Part shown: positions 1 to 7,834 of the stretch, one piece after another
How the letters are laid out: each line of letters starts with the position of its first letter
How positions within the stretch are numbered: the stretch's first letter is position 1
Source: Sphingomonas pruni NBRC 15498
GTDB lineage: Bacteria > Pseudomonadota > Alphaproteobacteria > Sphingomonadales > Sphingomonadaceae
DNA length: 38,282 nucleotides
Reading direction: 5' to 3'
Assembly: GCF_001598455.1 (NCBI RefSeq)
Contig: NZ_BCYZ01000043.1
Location: forward strand, 1-38,282
Made by a program: the position numbers and the translations under genes
The notes under the pieces: model-generated
Told to the model about the DNA's origin: nothing
Databases searched by the model: none
What the model saw: only the letters and a program-made list of their open reading frames with translations

Positions 1-3
1 TTA

Positions 4-103
4 GAGCGAAGTGCCTGATTTCTGAATCAGGCGCTCCGCCCTAACCATTTTTGATCGCACCGCTTTTTGCGGAAAACCGGTACCCACTTTTCCGCGCGGT
101 GCG
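4..103. repeat. Intergenic palindromic repeat, two hairpins
   Basis: Two successive hairpins lie directly after the folB stop codon. The first has GAGCG (4-8) and CCTGATT (14-20) pairing with AATCAGG (25-31) and CGCTC (32-36). The second has CGCACCG (56-62) pairing with CGGTGCG (97-103), and inside it GCGGAAAA (69-76) pairing with TTTTCCGC (88-95). Sequences with this GCGGAAAA...TTTTCCGC core are familiar as dispersed intergenic repeats in alphaproteobacteria. On the minus strand it may also end the folB transcript, although there is no clear U-run. Confidence 0.7.
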
Positions 104-475
104 CTAGCGGCGGTGGCGGACCAAGGTGATCCCGATCGATTCGCCGCCTTCGGAAATCGCCAGCTTGACGATCTTCACCGCGACGCGGGCGACGCGCTTG
201 TCCTGGAGGAACAATGTTTCGCAGATGTGATCGGCGACGCCTTCTATCAGCGTGAAGTGAACGCCGTCGGGCAGCGATCTGGTCGCGGCGTGTTTCAAAT
301 CGAGATAATTTTTCGACAGGGAAAGCGGCGATTCGGGAGCGAATCGGCCCGGCAGGTCGAGATCGACCGTGATCGAGATGCGCAACGGCTGGGGAAGATG
401 CGTTTCCTCGGAATAGATGCCGGTCAGCACCATTACCTCGATATCGTGCACTTCCAGTTGCAGGCGGTCTTCCAA
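104..475 (-). CDS. folB: Dihydroneopterin aldolase
   Basis: Cytosolic folate-pathway enzyme that converts 7,8-dihydroneopterin to 6-hydroxymethyl-7,8-dihydropterin and glycolaldehyde. At 123 residues it has the usual single-domain length. It shows the family opening of a beta strand running into TGIYSEE (residues 18-24), whose glutamate lies in the substrate pocket of the family, and a C-terminal strand VAVKIVKLA carrying the conserved lysine region. The start is a TTG at 473-475; the only in-frame ATG (residue 15) would cut into the first strand, and a GGAT lies upstream as a weak ribosome site. No other folate gene is in the window, and the next gene upstream is divergent. The FolB fold is shared with FolX-type epimerases, so the exact reaction is slightly less sure than the family. 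Confidence 0.88.
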   Translation of the reverse strand: MEDRLQLEVHDIEVMVLTGIYSEETHLPQPLRISITVDLDLPGRFAPESPLSLSKNYLDLKHAATRSLPDGVHFTLIEGVADHICETLFLQDKRVARVAVKIVKLAISEGGESIGITLVRHRR

Positions 476-496
476 GTCGCGGATCCATTTAACTTG

Positions 497-514
497 GTTT
501 CAGCAAGCTGAAAC
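497..514. other. Small palindrome between folB and GNAT
   Basis: GTTTCAG (497-503) pairs perfectly with CTGAAAC (508-514) around CAAG. It lies in the 224-bp divergent region between folB and the acetyltransferase, just upstream of the folB start. It could be an operator or an RNA hairpin; nothing in the sequence decides between them. Confidence 0.35.
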
Positions 515-699
515 GGTTGCGGCGGCGCCGGCACAGCACCGCCGAACGCAACATTGGAGCGCGCCCCTGCCCTTCCCGACGCCGGCGATCAACCCCTTGC
601 GGTGCCGCGGCCCGCGCATTCGTCTTGTATTCAGCCGGGATGCCGATAAAGCGCCCGCCCCCGGGCGTGGTGCCCGTGCGTTCGAGGAGATTCCGCCAA

Positions 700-1212
700 G
701 TGACCGATTTCGTGCCGATCAACGCCGTCGATCCCGCCGCCGTCGAGGCGCTGCTGGACCGCGCGTTCGGCCGAGACCGTCACGGCCGGACTGCCTATCG
801 CCTGCGCGAGGGCATGGATCCAATTGCCGAGCTCAGCTTCGCGGCGATCGAGGACGGCGCGCTCGTCGGCACGATCCAATGCTGGCCGATCGCGCTCCGT
901 GGCGACGACGGCAGTCTTCACCCGCTCGTCCTGGTCGGGCCGGTCGCGGTGGAACCCTCGCGTCAACGCGGCGGGCTGGGCAAGGAACTGGTCCACCAGG
1001 CGCTCGATGCCGCACTCGAACTCGATCTCGACAGTGCGATGATGCTGATCGGCGATCCGGAATATTATGGCCGCTTCTGGGGATTTTCGGCCGCAGCGAC
1101 CGCCGGGTGGCGCCTGCCGGGGCCGGTGGAAGCGCATAGACTGCTCGCACGCGGGCCAAACGTGCCCGCGATCGCGGGAGAATTGGGGCCGCGCGTCGGC
1201 GCCGTGGTCTGA
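700..1212 (+). CDS. GNAT family N-acetyltransferase (YhbS-like)
   Basis: Predicted acetyl-CoA-dependent N-acetyltransferase of 170 residues. The start is a GTG at 700, chosen because GAGGAGA lies at 684-690 with 9-nt spacing; the open frame continues upstream but is arginine-rich and noncoding in look. A strand LVLVGPVAVEP is followed by the acetyl-CoA pyrophosphate loop, seen as RQRGGLGKEL (the Q/RxxGxG/A motif). A later segment PEYYGRFWGFS is the typical GNAT end with a tyrosine that can act as general acid. This pattern matches the YhbS group (COG3153), whose substrates are mostly unknown. A hairpin follows the stop codon. Confidence 0.85.
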   Translation: MTDFVPINAVDPAAVEALLDRAFGRDRHGRTAYRLREGMDPIAELSFAAIEDGALVGTIQCWPIALRGDDGSLHPLVLVGPVAVEPSRQRGGLGKELVHQALDAALELDLDSAMMLIGDPEYYGRFWGFSAAATAGWRLPGPVEAHRLLARGPNVPAIAGELGPRVGAVV

Positions 1213-1218
1213 CGCAGC

Positions 1219-1240
1219 GGGAGCGGCTATTGCCGCTCCC
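1219..1240 (+). terminator. Hairpin after GNAT gene
   Basis: GGGAGCGGC (1219-1227) pairs perfectly with GCCGCTCCC (1232-1240) around TATT, seven bases after the GNAT stop codon. There is no T-run after it, so it is a likely transcript end or 3' stabiliser rather than a textbook intrinsic terminator. Confidence 0.55.
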
Positions 1241-1331
1241 CGTCCGAATGTGGTGACGACCGGGCGCGAGTCATGAGTCGGCTGCCGCTGAAGGTTGCGG
1301 CCCGCCACCGCCTGGCCTAGCGATCATTTGC

Positions 1332-1898
1332 ATGCCGATGGCCCCGCTTCCCGATCTCGCCAGCCTGTCGCTTGCCGACGTCGCGCGGCTCGTCGCCGAG
1401 AAGCGCCTGCCTCCGGTCGAGCAATGGAATCCCAGCCATTGCGGCAATAGCGACATGCGGATCGCGCGCGACGGGACGTGGTTCCACATGGGCTCGCCGA
1501 TCGGCCGGCAGGAAATGGTACGCTTGTTCGCGACCATTCTGCGCCGCGAACCCGATGGCGGTTACGTGCTGGTCACGCCGGTCGAGAAGCTCGATATCGA
1601 GGTCGAGGATGCGCCGTTCGTCGCGGTCGAGATGAAGGCCGAAGGCGAAGGCCGCGACGCCGCGCTCGCCTTTCGCCTCAATACCGGCGAACTGGTCGCC
1701 GCCGATGCGGATCACGCCCTGCGATTCGAGCAAGGCGAGGACGGACCACGCCCTTATCTCCACGTTCGCGGCGGGTTGGAGGCGCTGGTCGCACGATCGG
1801 TCTATTACGATATCGCCGAGCGCGCGTTGTCTGGCGACGACGATCCGCCGGGCGTGTGGAGCAATGGCGCCTTCTTCGCGCTGGAGGCCAGCGCATGA
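1332..1898 (+). CDS. DUF1285 domain-containing protein
   Basis: Conserved cytosolic protein of 188 residues with the DUF1285 pattern. It has an N-terminal PPVEQWNP segment, then SDMRIARDGTWFHMGSPIGR (about residues 39-58), then an alternating beta-rich C-terminal half that includes a late MxxxxYY-type stretch (ARSVYYDIAE). The molecular function of the family is not established. The gene heads a tight plus-strand series: its TGA overlaps the start of the Nudix hydrolase in ATGA, so the two are probably translated together. The start is ATG 1332, with a second in-frame ATG at 1338 and no strong ribosome site for either. Confidence 0.85.
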   Translation: MPMAPLPDLASLSLADVARLVAEKRLPPVEQWNPSHCGNSDMRIARDGTWFHMGSPIGRQEMVRLFATILRREPDGGYVLVTPVEKLDIEVEDAPFVAVEMKAEGEGRDAALAFRLNTGELVAADADHALRFEQGEDGPRPYLHVRGGLEALVARSVYYDIAERALSGDDDPPGVWSNGAFFALEASA

Positions 1899-2488
1899 CG
1901 ACGCTCGCCGAGCGGCTGCGCGTTGCGCTCGACCATGTCCATGAACCCGAATTGCTCCCTGGCGATCATCCCGGCGTCGCGACCAATGGCGTACGCATGC
2001 CGGCGGCCGTGCTGGTTGCGGTGACCGACCGGTCCGAGCCTGGGCTGATCCTGACCCAGCGCACCGAAAGCCTGCGCCGCCATGCCGGTCAGGTTGCCTT
2101 CCCCGGGGGCCGGATCGATCCTGGCGATGTCGACGCGGCCGCCGCGGCGTTGCGCGAGGCGGAGGAGGAAATCGCCCTGCCCCGCGCCGCCGTCACCTTG
2201 ATCGGCGAGGCGGACCGTTACGTGACGGTCACCGGCTTCGAAGTGATTCCGGTGGTCGGTGTGATCCCGCCCGATCTCGATTATCGTCCCAACGAGGCCG
2301 AAGTCGCCGACGTGTTCGAGGTCCCGCTCGCCTTCGTGCTCGATCCCGCCAACCAGCTTCGCGCCAGCGCCGAGTGGCAGGGCCGAACGCGCTATTTCTA
2401 CGAAATCCGCTGGGGCGAACGCCGCATCTGGGGAGCGACGGCGGCCATGCTGGTCAATCTGTCACGGCGGTTGCGATGGGCGGCATGA
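1895..2488 (+). CDS. CoA pyrophosphatase (Nudix hydrolase)
   Basis: Nudix hydrolase of 197 residues, predicted to cleave CoA or acyl-CoA to phosphopantetheine products and 3',5'-ADP. The segment LTQRTESLRRHAGQVAFPGG is the signature that sets CoA-specific Nudix enzymes apart, and it runs straight into the Nudix box with REAEEE as the metal-binding REUxEE core. The box has alanine where glycine is usual after the second EE. The start is ATG 1895, overlapping the DUF1285 stop, with GGAGG at 1884-1887 upstream. Its own stop overlaps the start of the CCA-adding enzyme in another ATGA, so the three genes form a coupled operon. YeaB/NudL-type assignment is firm at the family level; the substrate is inferred. 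Confidence 0.9.
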   Translation: MTTLAERLRVALDHVHEPELLPGDHPGVATNGVRMPAAVLVAVTDRSEPGLILTQRTESLRRHAGQVAFPGGRIDPGDVDAAAAALREAEEEIALPRAAVTLIGEADRYVTVTGFEVIPVVGVIPPDLDYRPNEAEVADVFEVPLAFVLDPANQLRASAEWQGRTRYFYEIRWGERRIWGATAAMLVNLSRRLRWAA

Positions 2489-3675
2489 CCTTCCTTCCGC
2501 CCGCGGACTGGCGAAATCGTCACGGCCTGGCCCGGCTGGTGTCCGTGTTGGGCGCCGGGAATGCGCGGATTGTCGGCGGAGCGGTGCGCGACACCCTGTT
2601 GGGAATCGAAACGTCGGACATCGACATCGCAACGCCTCACGATCCTCGGGCGGTGATCGATCTGCTCGAAGCGGCCGGCATCAAGGCGGTTCCGACCGGT
2701 ATCGACCATGGCACCATCACCGCGGTGTCGAGCGACGAGGTGTATGAGGTCACTACCTTGCGCCGCGACGTCACTACCGACGGCCGGCGCGCGACGGTGG
2801 CGTTTACCGACGATTGGCGCGAGGATGCGGCACGCCGCGATTTCACGATCAATGCGCTCTATGCCGATCCGCAGACCGGCGAGATCCACGATTATTTCGG
2901 CGGCATCGCCGATCTCGAAGCGCGCCACGTTCGCTTCATCGGCGACCCTTATCGCCGCATCGCCGAGGATCATCTGCGCATCCTGCGCTTCTTTCGCTTC
3001 CTCGCGCGGTTCGGCGACATTGCCGACCCGGACGGGTTGCAGGCCTGTACCGAGCGCGCCAACGACCTGATGGCGCTTTCGCGCGAACGCATCGCCAACG
3101 AATTGCTGCGCCTGCTCGTGGCGCCGCGCGCGGTCGAAATCGTCGCGCTGATGATCGCGCGCGGCGTATTGGTTCCCGTCTTGCCCGAAATCGCCGATGT
3201 CGTGCATCTCGCCGATCTGGCGAGACGAGAAGCCGATGCGGGGATCGCGCCCGATCCGATCCGCCGGCTAGCCGCGTTGTTGCCCGCCGATCCTGTCGTC
3301 GCGGCGAGCGTCGGCGCGCGGCTGAAGCTCTCCAACAAGCAACGCCAACGGCTGGAAAGCGCGACGCTACCGGTCGATGCCGACCCGCACGCGCTGGCCT
3401 ATCGGTTAGGCACCGAGCTCGCCATCGACCGGCTGTTGCTGTCGGGCGGCGATGCCGCCGCGATAAGCGACTGGCCGCGTCCGAAGCTGCCAATGTCGGG
3501 CGGCCAACTGGTCGCCAAGGGGCTGAAAGCCGGACCCGATGTGGCGAAGACTTTGCGGGCTATCGAGGATCGTTGGATCGCAGAGCAATTCCCCGACGTC
3601 GCGCGCGTCGCGACGATCACCGATGAAGAGGTCGCTCAGAGTCTGTTTGAAAACTCGCGAAAGAGCGAGTTTTGA
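2485..3675 (+). CDS. cca: CCA tRNA nucleotidyltransferase
   Basis: Adds or repairs the 3' CCA end of tRNAs using CTP and ATP. It is a class II polymerase-beta-fold enzyme, with the flexible loop/glycine motif RIVGGAVRDTLLG at the N-terminus and the metal-binding SDIDIAT directly after. The RRDFTINAL and DPYRRIAEDHLRILRFFRF motifs (B to D region) follow, then a helical tRNA-binding C-terminal half. With ATG 2485 (ATGA overlap with the Nudix stop) the protein has 396 residues; ATG 2476 is an in-frame alternative. The last 12 residues (QSLFENSRKSEF) are encoded by the left arm of an inverted repeat at 3638-3706, so the natural C-terminus seems to have been replaced or extended by repeat DNA. Confidence 0.92.
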   Translation: MTFLPPADWRNRHGLARLVSVLGAGNARIVGGAVRDTLLGIETSDIDIATPHDPRAVIDLLEAAGIKAVPTGIDHGTITAVSSDEVYEVTTLRRDVTTDGRRATVAFTDDWREDAARRDFTINALYADPQTGEIHDYFGGIADLEARHVRFIGDPYRRIAEDHLRILRFFRFLARFGDIADPDGLQACTERANDLMALSRERIANELLRLLVAPRAVEIVALMIARGVLVPVLPEIADVVHLADLARREADAGIAPDPIRRLAALLPADPVVAASVGARLKLSNKQRQRLESATLPVDADPHALAYRLGTELAIDRLLLSGGDAAAISDWPRPKLPMSGGQLVAKGLKAGPDVAKTLRAIEDRWIAEQFPDVARVATITDEEVAQSLFENSRKSEF

Positions 3676-3706
3676 GGCCGCACCAGCGCGTTTTCAAACA
3701 GACTCT
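3638..3706. repeat. 69-bp inverted repeat between convergent genes
   Basis: The outer arms are 17 bp and perfect: 3638-3654 (starting AGAGTCTGTT) pairs with 3690-3706 (ending AACAGACTCT). Inside the left half, AAAACTCGC (3650-3658) can instead pair with GCGAGTTTT (3665-3673). It includes the last 12 codons of cca and ends at the first base of the stop codon of the convergent GGDEF/EAL gene. It could act as a two-way transcription end. The length and nested symmetry suggest a dispersed repeat rather than a simple terminator. Confidence 0.75.
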
Positions 3707-5415
3707 CACGCCCTGGACGCGATGAGATAGTCGTAGGCTTCGTCGGCTTCGAGCGGCTTGGCGTAGACGAATCCCTGGCCATAGGTGCAACCCAAGGCCG
3801 CCAAGGTCTGGGCCAGTTCGTTGGTTTCGATCCCTTCCGCGGTGGTTTCCTTGCCAAGCGCCTGGGCCAGGCTGAGGATCGCGCGGACGATCGCCACCTT
3901 GTCGCGGTCGGCGAGCATTCCGGTGACGAAACTGCGGTCCATCTTGAGCACGTCGATCGGCAGTTTCTGGAGATAGGCCAGGTTCGAATAGCCCGTGCCG
4001 AAATCGTCCATCGCCAGGGTCGCGCCCAGGCTCTTGAGCTGATGCATGGTCTCGGCGACACGCTCCGGATCGGAAATCAGCGCGCTTTCGGTCAGTTCGA
4101 GCGTGAAGCGGCTGCCGGCCAGCCGATTGCGCTGCAGCGCGCCTTCGACGACCGGTGCGATGTCGTCGCGCTGCAGCTGGATTGCGGACAAATTGACCGC
4201 GACGCGCACGTCACTGTCGCCGCCGGCGCGAATATCCCAGGACCGCAGTGTCCGCGCGGCCTCGTCGATCGCCCAGCGACCGAGCGGAACGATCAGCCCC
4301 GATTCCTCGGCGACCGGAATGAAATCCGCCGGCGAATGTTCGTGACCATGCTCATCGGTCCAGCGGGCGAGCGATTCGAACGCTACGACCCGTCCGGTCG
4401 CGAGGTCGCAGATCGGATGATAGGTCAGCCGCATCGCGCCATTCTCGATCGCGCGCCGCAGCTCCGTTTCGATCCCGAATTGCTCACGCGCGATGTCGAG
4501 CGCCTGGGTCTGATAATATTCGGCCTGGCCGGAAGTCTTGGAGCGTTTGACCGCAAAATGAGCGTGGCGGATCAGGTCTTCGGAATCCTCCACGGCGTCC
4601 GATCCGAAGGCAATGCCGATCGAGCAGGACACGCGGATCTCGAAATCCGACATGCGGAATGGCGTTGCCAGTGTGTCCTGGATCCGACGGACGACCTGTT
4701 CCGCCTCGGCTTCGCTCTCTTCGAGCGCGAGCAGGATACCAAATTCGTCGCCGCCGGTTCGCGCCAGCATGTCCGACGCCCGCAACGCGCCCTTGAGGCG
4801 GCGCGCCAGCGTGATGAGCAATTCGTCGCCGGCCATCGATCCCAGGCAGGCGTTGACCCGGCTGAACCGGTCGAGATCGATGATCAACACCGCATAGCGC
4901 GCGCCGCTGCCTTCAGCGATCCGTTCCTCGAGCGATTCGCTGAAGCCGCTGCGATTGGGCAGGCCGGTCAGGCTGTCGGTGATCATCTCGCGGCGCAGAT
5001 TGCGCGCGGTCCGTAATTCGCCGGTATGGTCGACCAGGGTGACGAAGCAATAAGACGAGGCTGGCGAACGTCGCGCCAGGGTGACGCGGAAATGACGGCA
5101 ATCGACCGCGTCGCCGAATTCCCAGGCAAAATCTTCTTGCCCCGTTTCGCCCGAGAGAAAAGCGCCGATGCGCTGGCCCAGCGCGTCGAGCAACGGGGAT
5201 TCGCGCCCGACATTGCCCAGCCCCGCGACGCGGAACGCACGATTGACGGCGCCGACGACAATGTCGCCATTCGGTTGGCCGACCAGCGCCAGGGGCACCG
5301 GGATCAGCTCAATGGACGTCGCGATCCGTTCGATCTCATCGGGGCGCAATGCCGCCGCCGCCAAGTCAGCGGGCACGGTTTTAGCGACCTTCGCGCGAGA
5401 CAGTCCGAGCGCCAT
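3706..5415 (-). CDS. GGDEF-EAL cyclic-di-GMP enzyme with PAS-like N-terminus
   Basis: Predicted to make and/or break cyclic di-GMP, a signal for motility and biofilm growth. It has 569 residues. The N-terminal 130 residues look PAS-like (IPVPLALVGQPNGDIVVGAV and later strands). The GGDEF domain spans about 140-300, with an intact GGDEF at 221-225 and an inhibitory-site RASD (212-215) placed five residues before it, so cyclase activity with product inhibition is expected. The EAL domain spans about 310-560. The signature reads ESL at 347-349, keeping the metal-binding Glu, and NLS, ELTES, DDFGTG, LKMD, EGIET and YGQGF follow, so phosphodiesterase activity is also plausible. There are no membrane segments. 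The start is ATG 5415, with only a weak ribosome site. Confidence 0.92.
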   Translation of the reverse strand: MALGLSRAKVAKTVPADLAAAALRPDEIERIATSIELIPVPLALVGQPNGDIVVGAVNRAFRVAGLGNVGRESPLLDALGQRIGAFLSGETGQEDFAWEFGDAVDCRHFRVTLARRSPASSYCFVTLVDHTGELRTARNLRREMITDSLTGLPNRSGFSESLEERIAEGSGARYAVLIIDLDRFSRVNACLGSMAGDELLITLARRLKGALRASDMLARTGGDEFGILLALEESEAEAEQVVRRIQDTLATPFRMSDFEIRVSCSIGIAFGSDAVEDSEDLIRHAHFAVKRSKTSGQAEYYQTQALDIAREQFGIETELRRAIENGAMRLTYHPICDLATGRVVAFESLARWTDEHGHEHSPADFIPVAEESGLIVPLGRWAIDEAARTLRSWDIRAGGDSDVRVAVNLSAIQLQRDDIAPVVEGALQRNRLAGSRFTLELTESALISDPERVAETMHQLKSLGATLAMDDFGTGYSNLAYLQKLPIDVLKMDRSFVTGMLADRDKVAIVRAILSLAQALGKETTAEGIETNELAQTLAALGCTYGQGFVYAKPLEADEAYDYLIASRA

Positions 5416-5509
5416 CGCAACCCGCTTACGGCGGATTGGTTAAGGCGCACTGAAGCGTCCCCGGCTTTCAGTAACTTGCACGCTGCCCGCAATGCGGCGG
5501 GCATAGCTG

Positions 5510-7759
5510 TCAGAACCGATTGTCGCGTGGGAATCCGGTCGGCGGCATTCGACCGGCGGCACCGCGCGCGGTACGCCACGGCTGCAAGTCGGTTTCGGTC
5601 CGCGTCCGGCCACTTTCGCCGCCCATCGCCCAACTCAGTCCTTCGGCGAATTTGAAGGTGATCGCATCCGACAGCCCGCCGTCGCGATAGCGCTGCAACT
5701 GCACGCCCTGCCCCTTGGCCAGTTCGGCGACTTCCGACAAGGGAAAGACCAGCATCTTGCGGTTGTCGCCGATCGCCGCGACATAATCGTCCTCCCCGGC
5801 GATCGGCCGGACGATCTTGAGCTTGGCGCCGGCGCGCGGCGTCACCACCGCCTTGCCCTTGCGCGTCTCGGCGATCGCGTCGGTCGCCTTGAGCACGAAG
5901 CCGCGTCCATCGGACGCCGCGACCAGCAATTTCTCGGCTTCGCTCGCGCGCAACAACGCCGCGATCCCGACCTCGCCGTCGAGGTCGATCATCAGCCGCA
6001 CCGGTTCGCCGAAGCCGCGCCCGCCGGGAAGCTTGTCGGCGGCGAGCGTGTAGAAGCGTCCCGTTTCGGCGGCGAGCAGCAACTTATCGGTGGTCTGCGC
6101 ATGGAACGCGAAGCGCGGACCGTCGCCTTCCTTGAACTTCATCGCGTCGGCGGAGGCGAGCTCGACATGCCCCTTCATCGCCCGGATCCAGCCGCGCTGG
6201 GACAGGATCACGGTGATCGGCTCGCGCTCGATCATCGCCTCCAGCGGGATCTCGCGCGCCGGCGCCGCTTCCTCGATCAACGTGCGGCGACGGCCGAGCG
6301 CGGTCTCGGGGCCATAGCGGTCGCGCACCTTGCCGAGATCGCGCTTCAGGCGCGTGCGCTGGCGGGCGTCGCTCGACAACAATAGTTCGAGTTCGCCCTT
6401 CTCTTTCTCGAGCCCCTCGCGCTCCTTGCGCAGTTCCATTTCCTCGAGCTTGCGCAAGCTGCGCAACCGCATGTTGAGGATGGCTTCGGCCTGGCGGTCG
6501 GTTAGCTCGAACTCGGCGATCATCACCGGCTTGGGTTCGTCCTCGGTGCGGATGATCTCGATCACGCGGTCGAGGTTGAGATAGGCGATGATATAGCCGT
6601 CGAGCAGTTCGAGCCGATCGGCAATCTTGTCGAGCCGGTGCTGCGAGCGGCGGCGCAACACGATGAATTGGTGGTCGATCCAGGATTGCAGCGCTTCCTT
6701 GAGGCTCATCACGCGCGGCGTCCGCGTCGCGTCGAGCACGTTCAAGTTGAGCGGGATGCGCGTTTCGAGATCGGACAGCCGATACAGGCTTTCGGTCAGC
6801 GTATCAGAATCGACCGTGCGGCTGCGCGGCTCGAGTACGATCCGCAAATCCTCGGCGGATTCGTCGCGCACATCGGCCAGGATCGGCAGGCGCTTGTCGT
6901 TGACCAGATCGGCGATGCCCTCGATCAACTTGCCCTTGGACACGCCGTAAGGGATTTCGGTCACGACGAGGTGCCAGCCGCCGCCCTTTTCGTTGACGCG
7001 CTCGATCTTGGCGCGCGTGCGGAACGAGCCGCGACCGGTCGCATAGGCTTCCGCGATCGCCGCCGGGCTGTCGACGATGGCGCCCCCGGTCGGCAAATCG
7101 GGGCCCTTCACGTAATCGAGCACGTTGGCGTTCGGATTGTCGATCAGCGCGATCGACGCATCGAGCAACTCGGCGGCATTGTGCGGCGGAATACTTGTCG
7201 CCATGCCAACCGCGATCCCGGCCGCGCCATTGGCGAGCAGATTGGGGAACGCGCCCGGCATCAGCTCGGGTTCCTGGTCCTCGCCATTATAGGTCGGCCG
7301 ATAGCCGACGGCATCCTCGTCGAGCCCGTCCATCAGGTCGGTCGCTACCTGAGTCAGCCGCGCTTCGGTGTAACGGTAGGCTGCGGCGTTATCGCCATCG
7401 ATATTGCCGAAATTGCCCTGGCCGTCGACGAGCGGGTAGCGCAGCGAGAAATCCTGCGCGAGGCGGACCATCGCGTCATAGACCGAGGCATCGCCATGCG
7501 GATGATATTTGCCGATGACGTCGCCGACCACGCGCGCCGACTTCTTGTAGGCGCTGTTGGGATCCATCTTGAGCGTCCGCATCGCCCAGAGCAGGCGGCG
7601 ATGCACCGGCTTCAGCCCGTCACGGACGTCGGGCAACGACCGCGCAGTGATCGTCGACAGCGCATAGACCAGGTAGCGTTCGCTGAGCGCGCTATCGAAC
7701 GGTGCGTCGAGCACGCCCACTTCGGGATTCTCGGGGAGGTCGGTCGTCTCTGATGCCAT
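5510..7759 (-). CDS. parC: DNA topoisomerase IV subunit A
   Basis: ATP-driven type IIA topoisomerase subunit that decatenates daughter chromosomes together with ParE (not in this window). The 749 residues match alphaproteobacterial ParC rather than GyrA: the C-terminal beta-pinwheel is short and degenerate. The breakage-reunion domain contains GKYHPHGD (83-90), and the catalytic tyrosine is Tyr130 in RYTEARL. The quinolone pocket has Ala91 where E. coli ParC has Ser80, and Asp95 where it has Glu84. The start is ATG 7759, without a clear Shine-Dalgarno. It is followed by the GGDEF/EAL gene after 94 bp and preceded by the ClC gene 75 bp upstream, all on one strand. Confidence 0.95.
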   Translation of the reverse strand: MASETTDLPENPEVGVLDAPFDSALSERYLVYALSTITARSLPDVRDGLKPVHRRLLWAMRTLKMDPNSAYKKSARVVGDVIGKYHPHGDASVYDAMVRLAQDFSLRYPLVDGQGNFGNIDGDNAAAYRYTEARLTQVATDLMDGLDEDAVGYRPTYNGEDQEPELMPGAFPNLLANGAAGIAVGMATSIPPHNAAELLDASIALIDNPNANVLDYVKGPDLPTGGAIVDSPAAIAEAYATGRGSFRTRAKIERVNEKGGGWHLVVTEIPYGVSKGKLIEGIADLVNDKRLPILADVRDESAEDLRIVLEPRSRTVDSDTLTESLYRLSDLETRIPLNLNVLDATRTPRVMSLKEALQSWIDHQFIVLRRRSQHRLDKIADRLELLDGYIIAYLNLDRVIEIIRTEDEPKPVMIAEFELTDRQAEAILNMRLRSLRKLEEMELRKEREGLEKEKGELELLLSSDARQRTRLKRDLGKVRDRYGPETALGRRRTLIEEAAPAREIPLEAMIEREPITVILSQRGWIRAMKGHVELASADAMKFKEGDGPRFAFHAQTTDKLLLAAETGRFYTLAADKLPGGRGFGEPVRLMIDLDGEVGIAALLRASEAEKLLVAASDGRGFVLKATDAIAETRKGKAVVTPRAGAKLKIVRPIAGEDDYVAAIGDNRKMLVFPLSEVAELAKGQGVQLQRYRDGGLSDAITFKFAEGLSWAMGGESGRTRTETDLQPWRTARGAAGRMPPTGFPRDNRF

Positions 7760-7834
7760 CCGAAAGCGGTTAGAGCCTATTTGCCCGGGAGGAAATATCG
7801 GGAACGAAGAAGGTGTGGATCACCCCGCCACGCC

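Noticed and set aside
6638..7753. Long plus-strand open frame opposite parC
   Set aside because: A shadow of a GC-rich gene with no recognisable domain; parC on the other strand is unmistakable.
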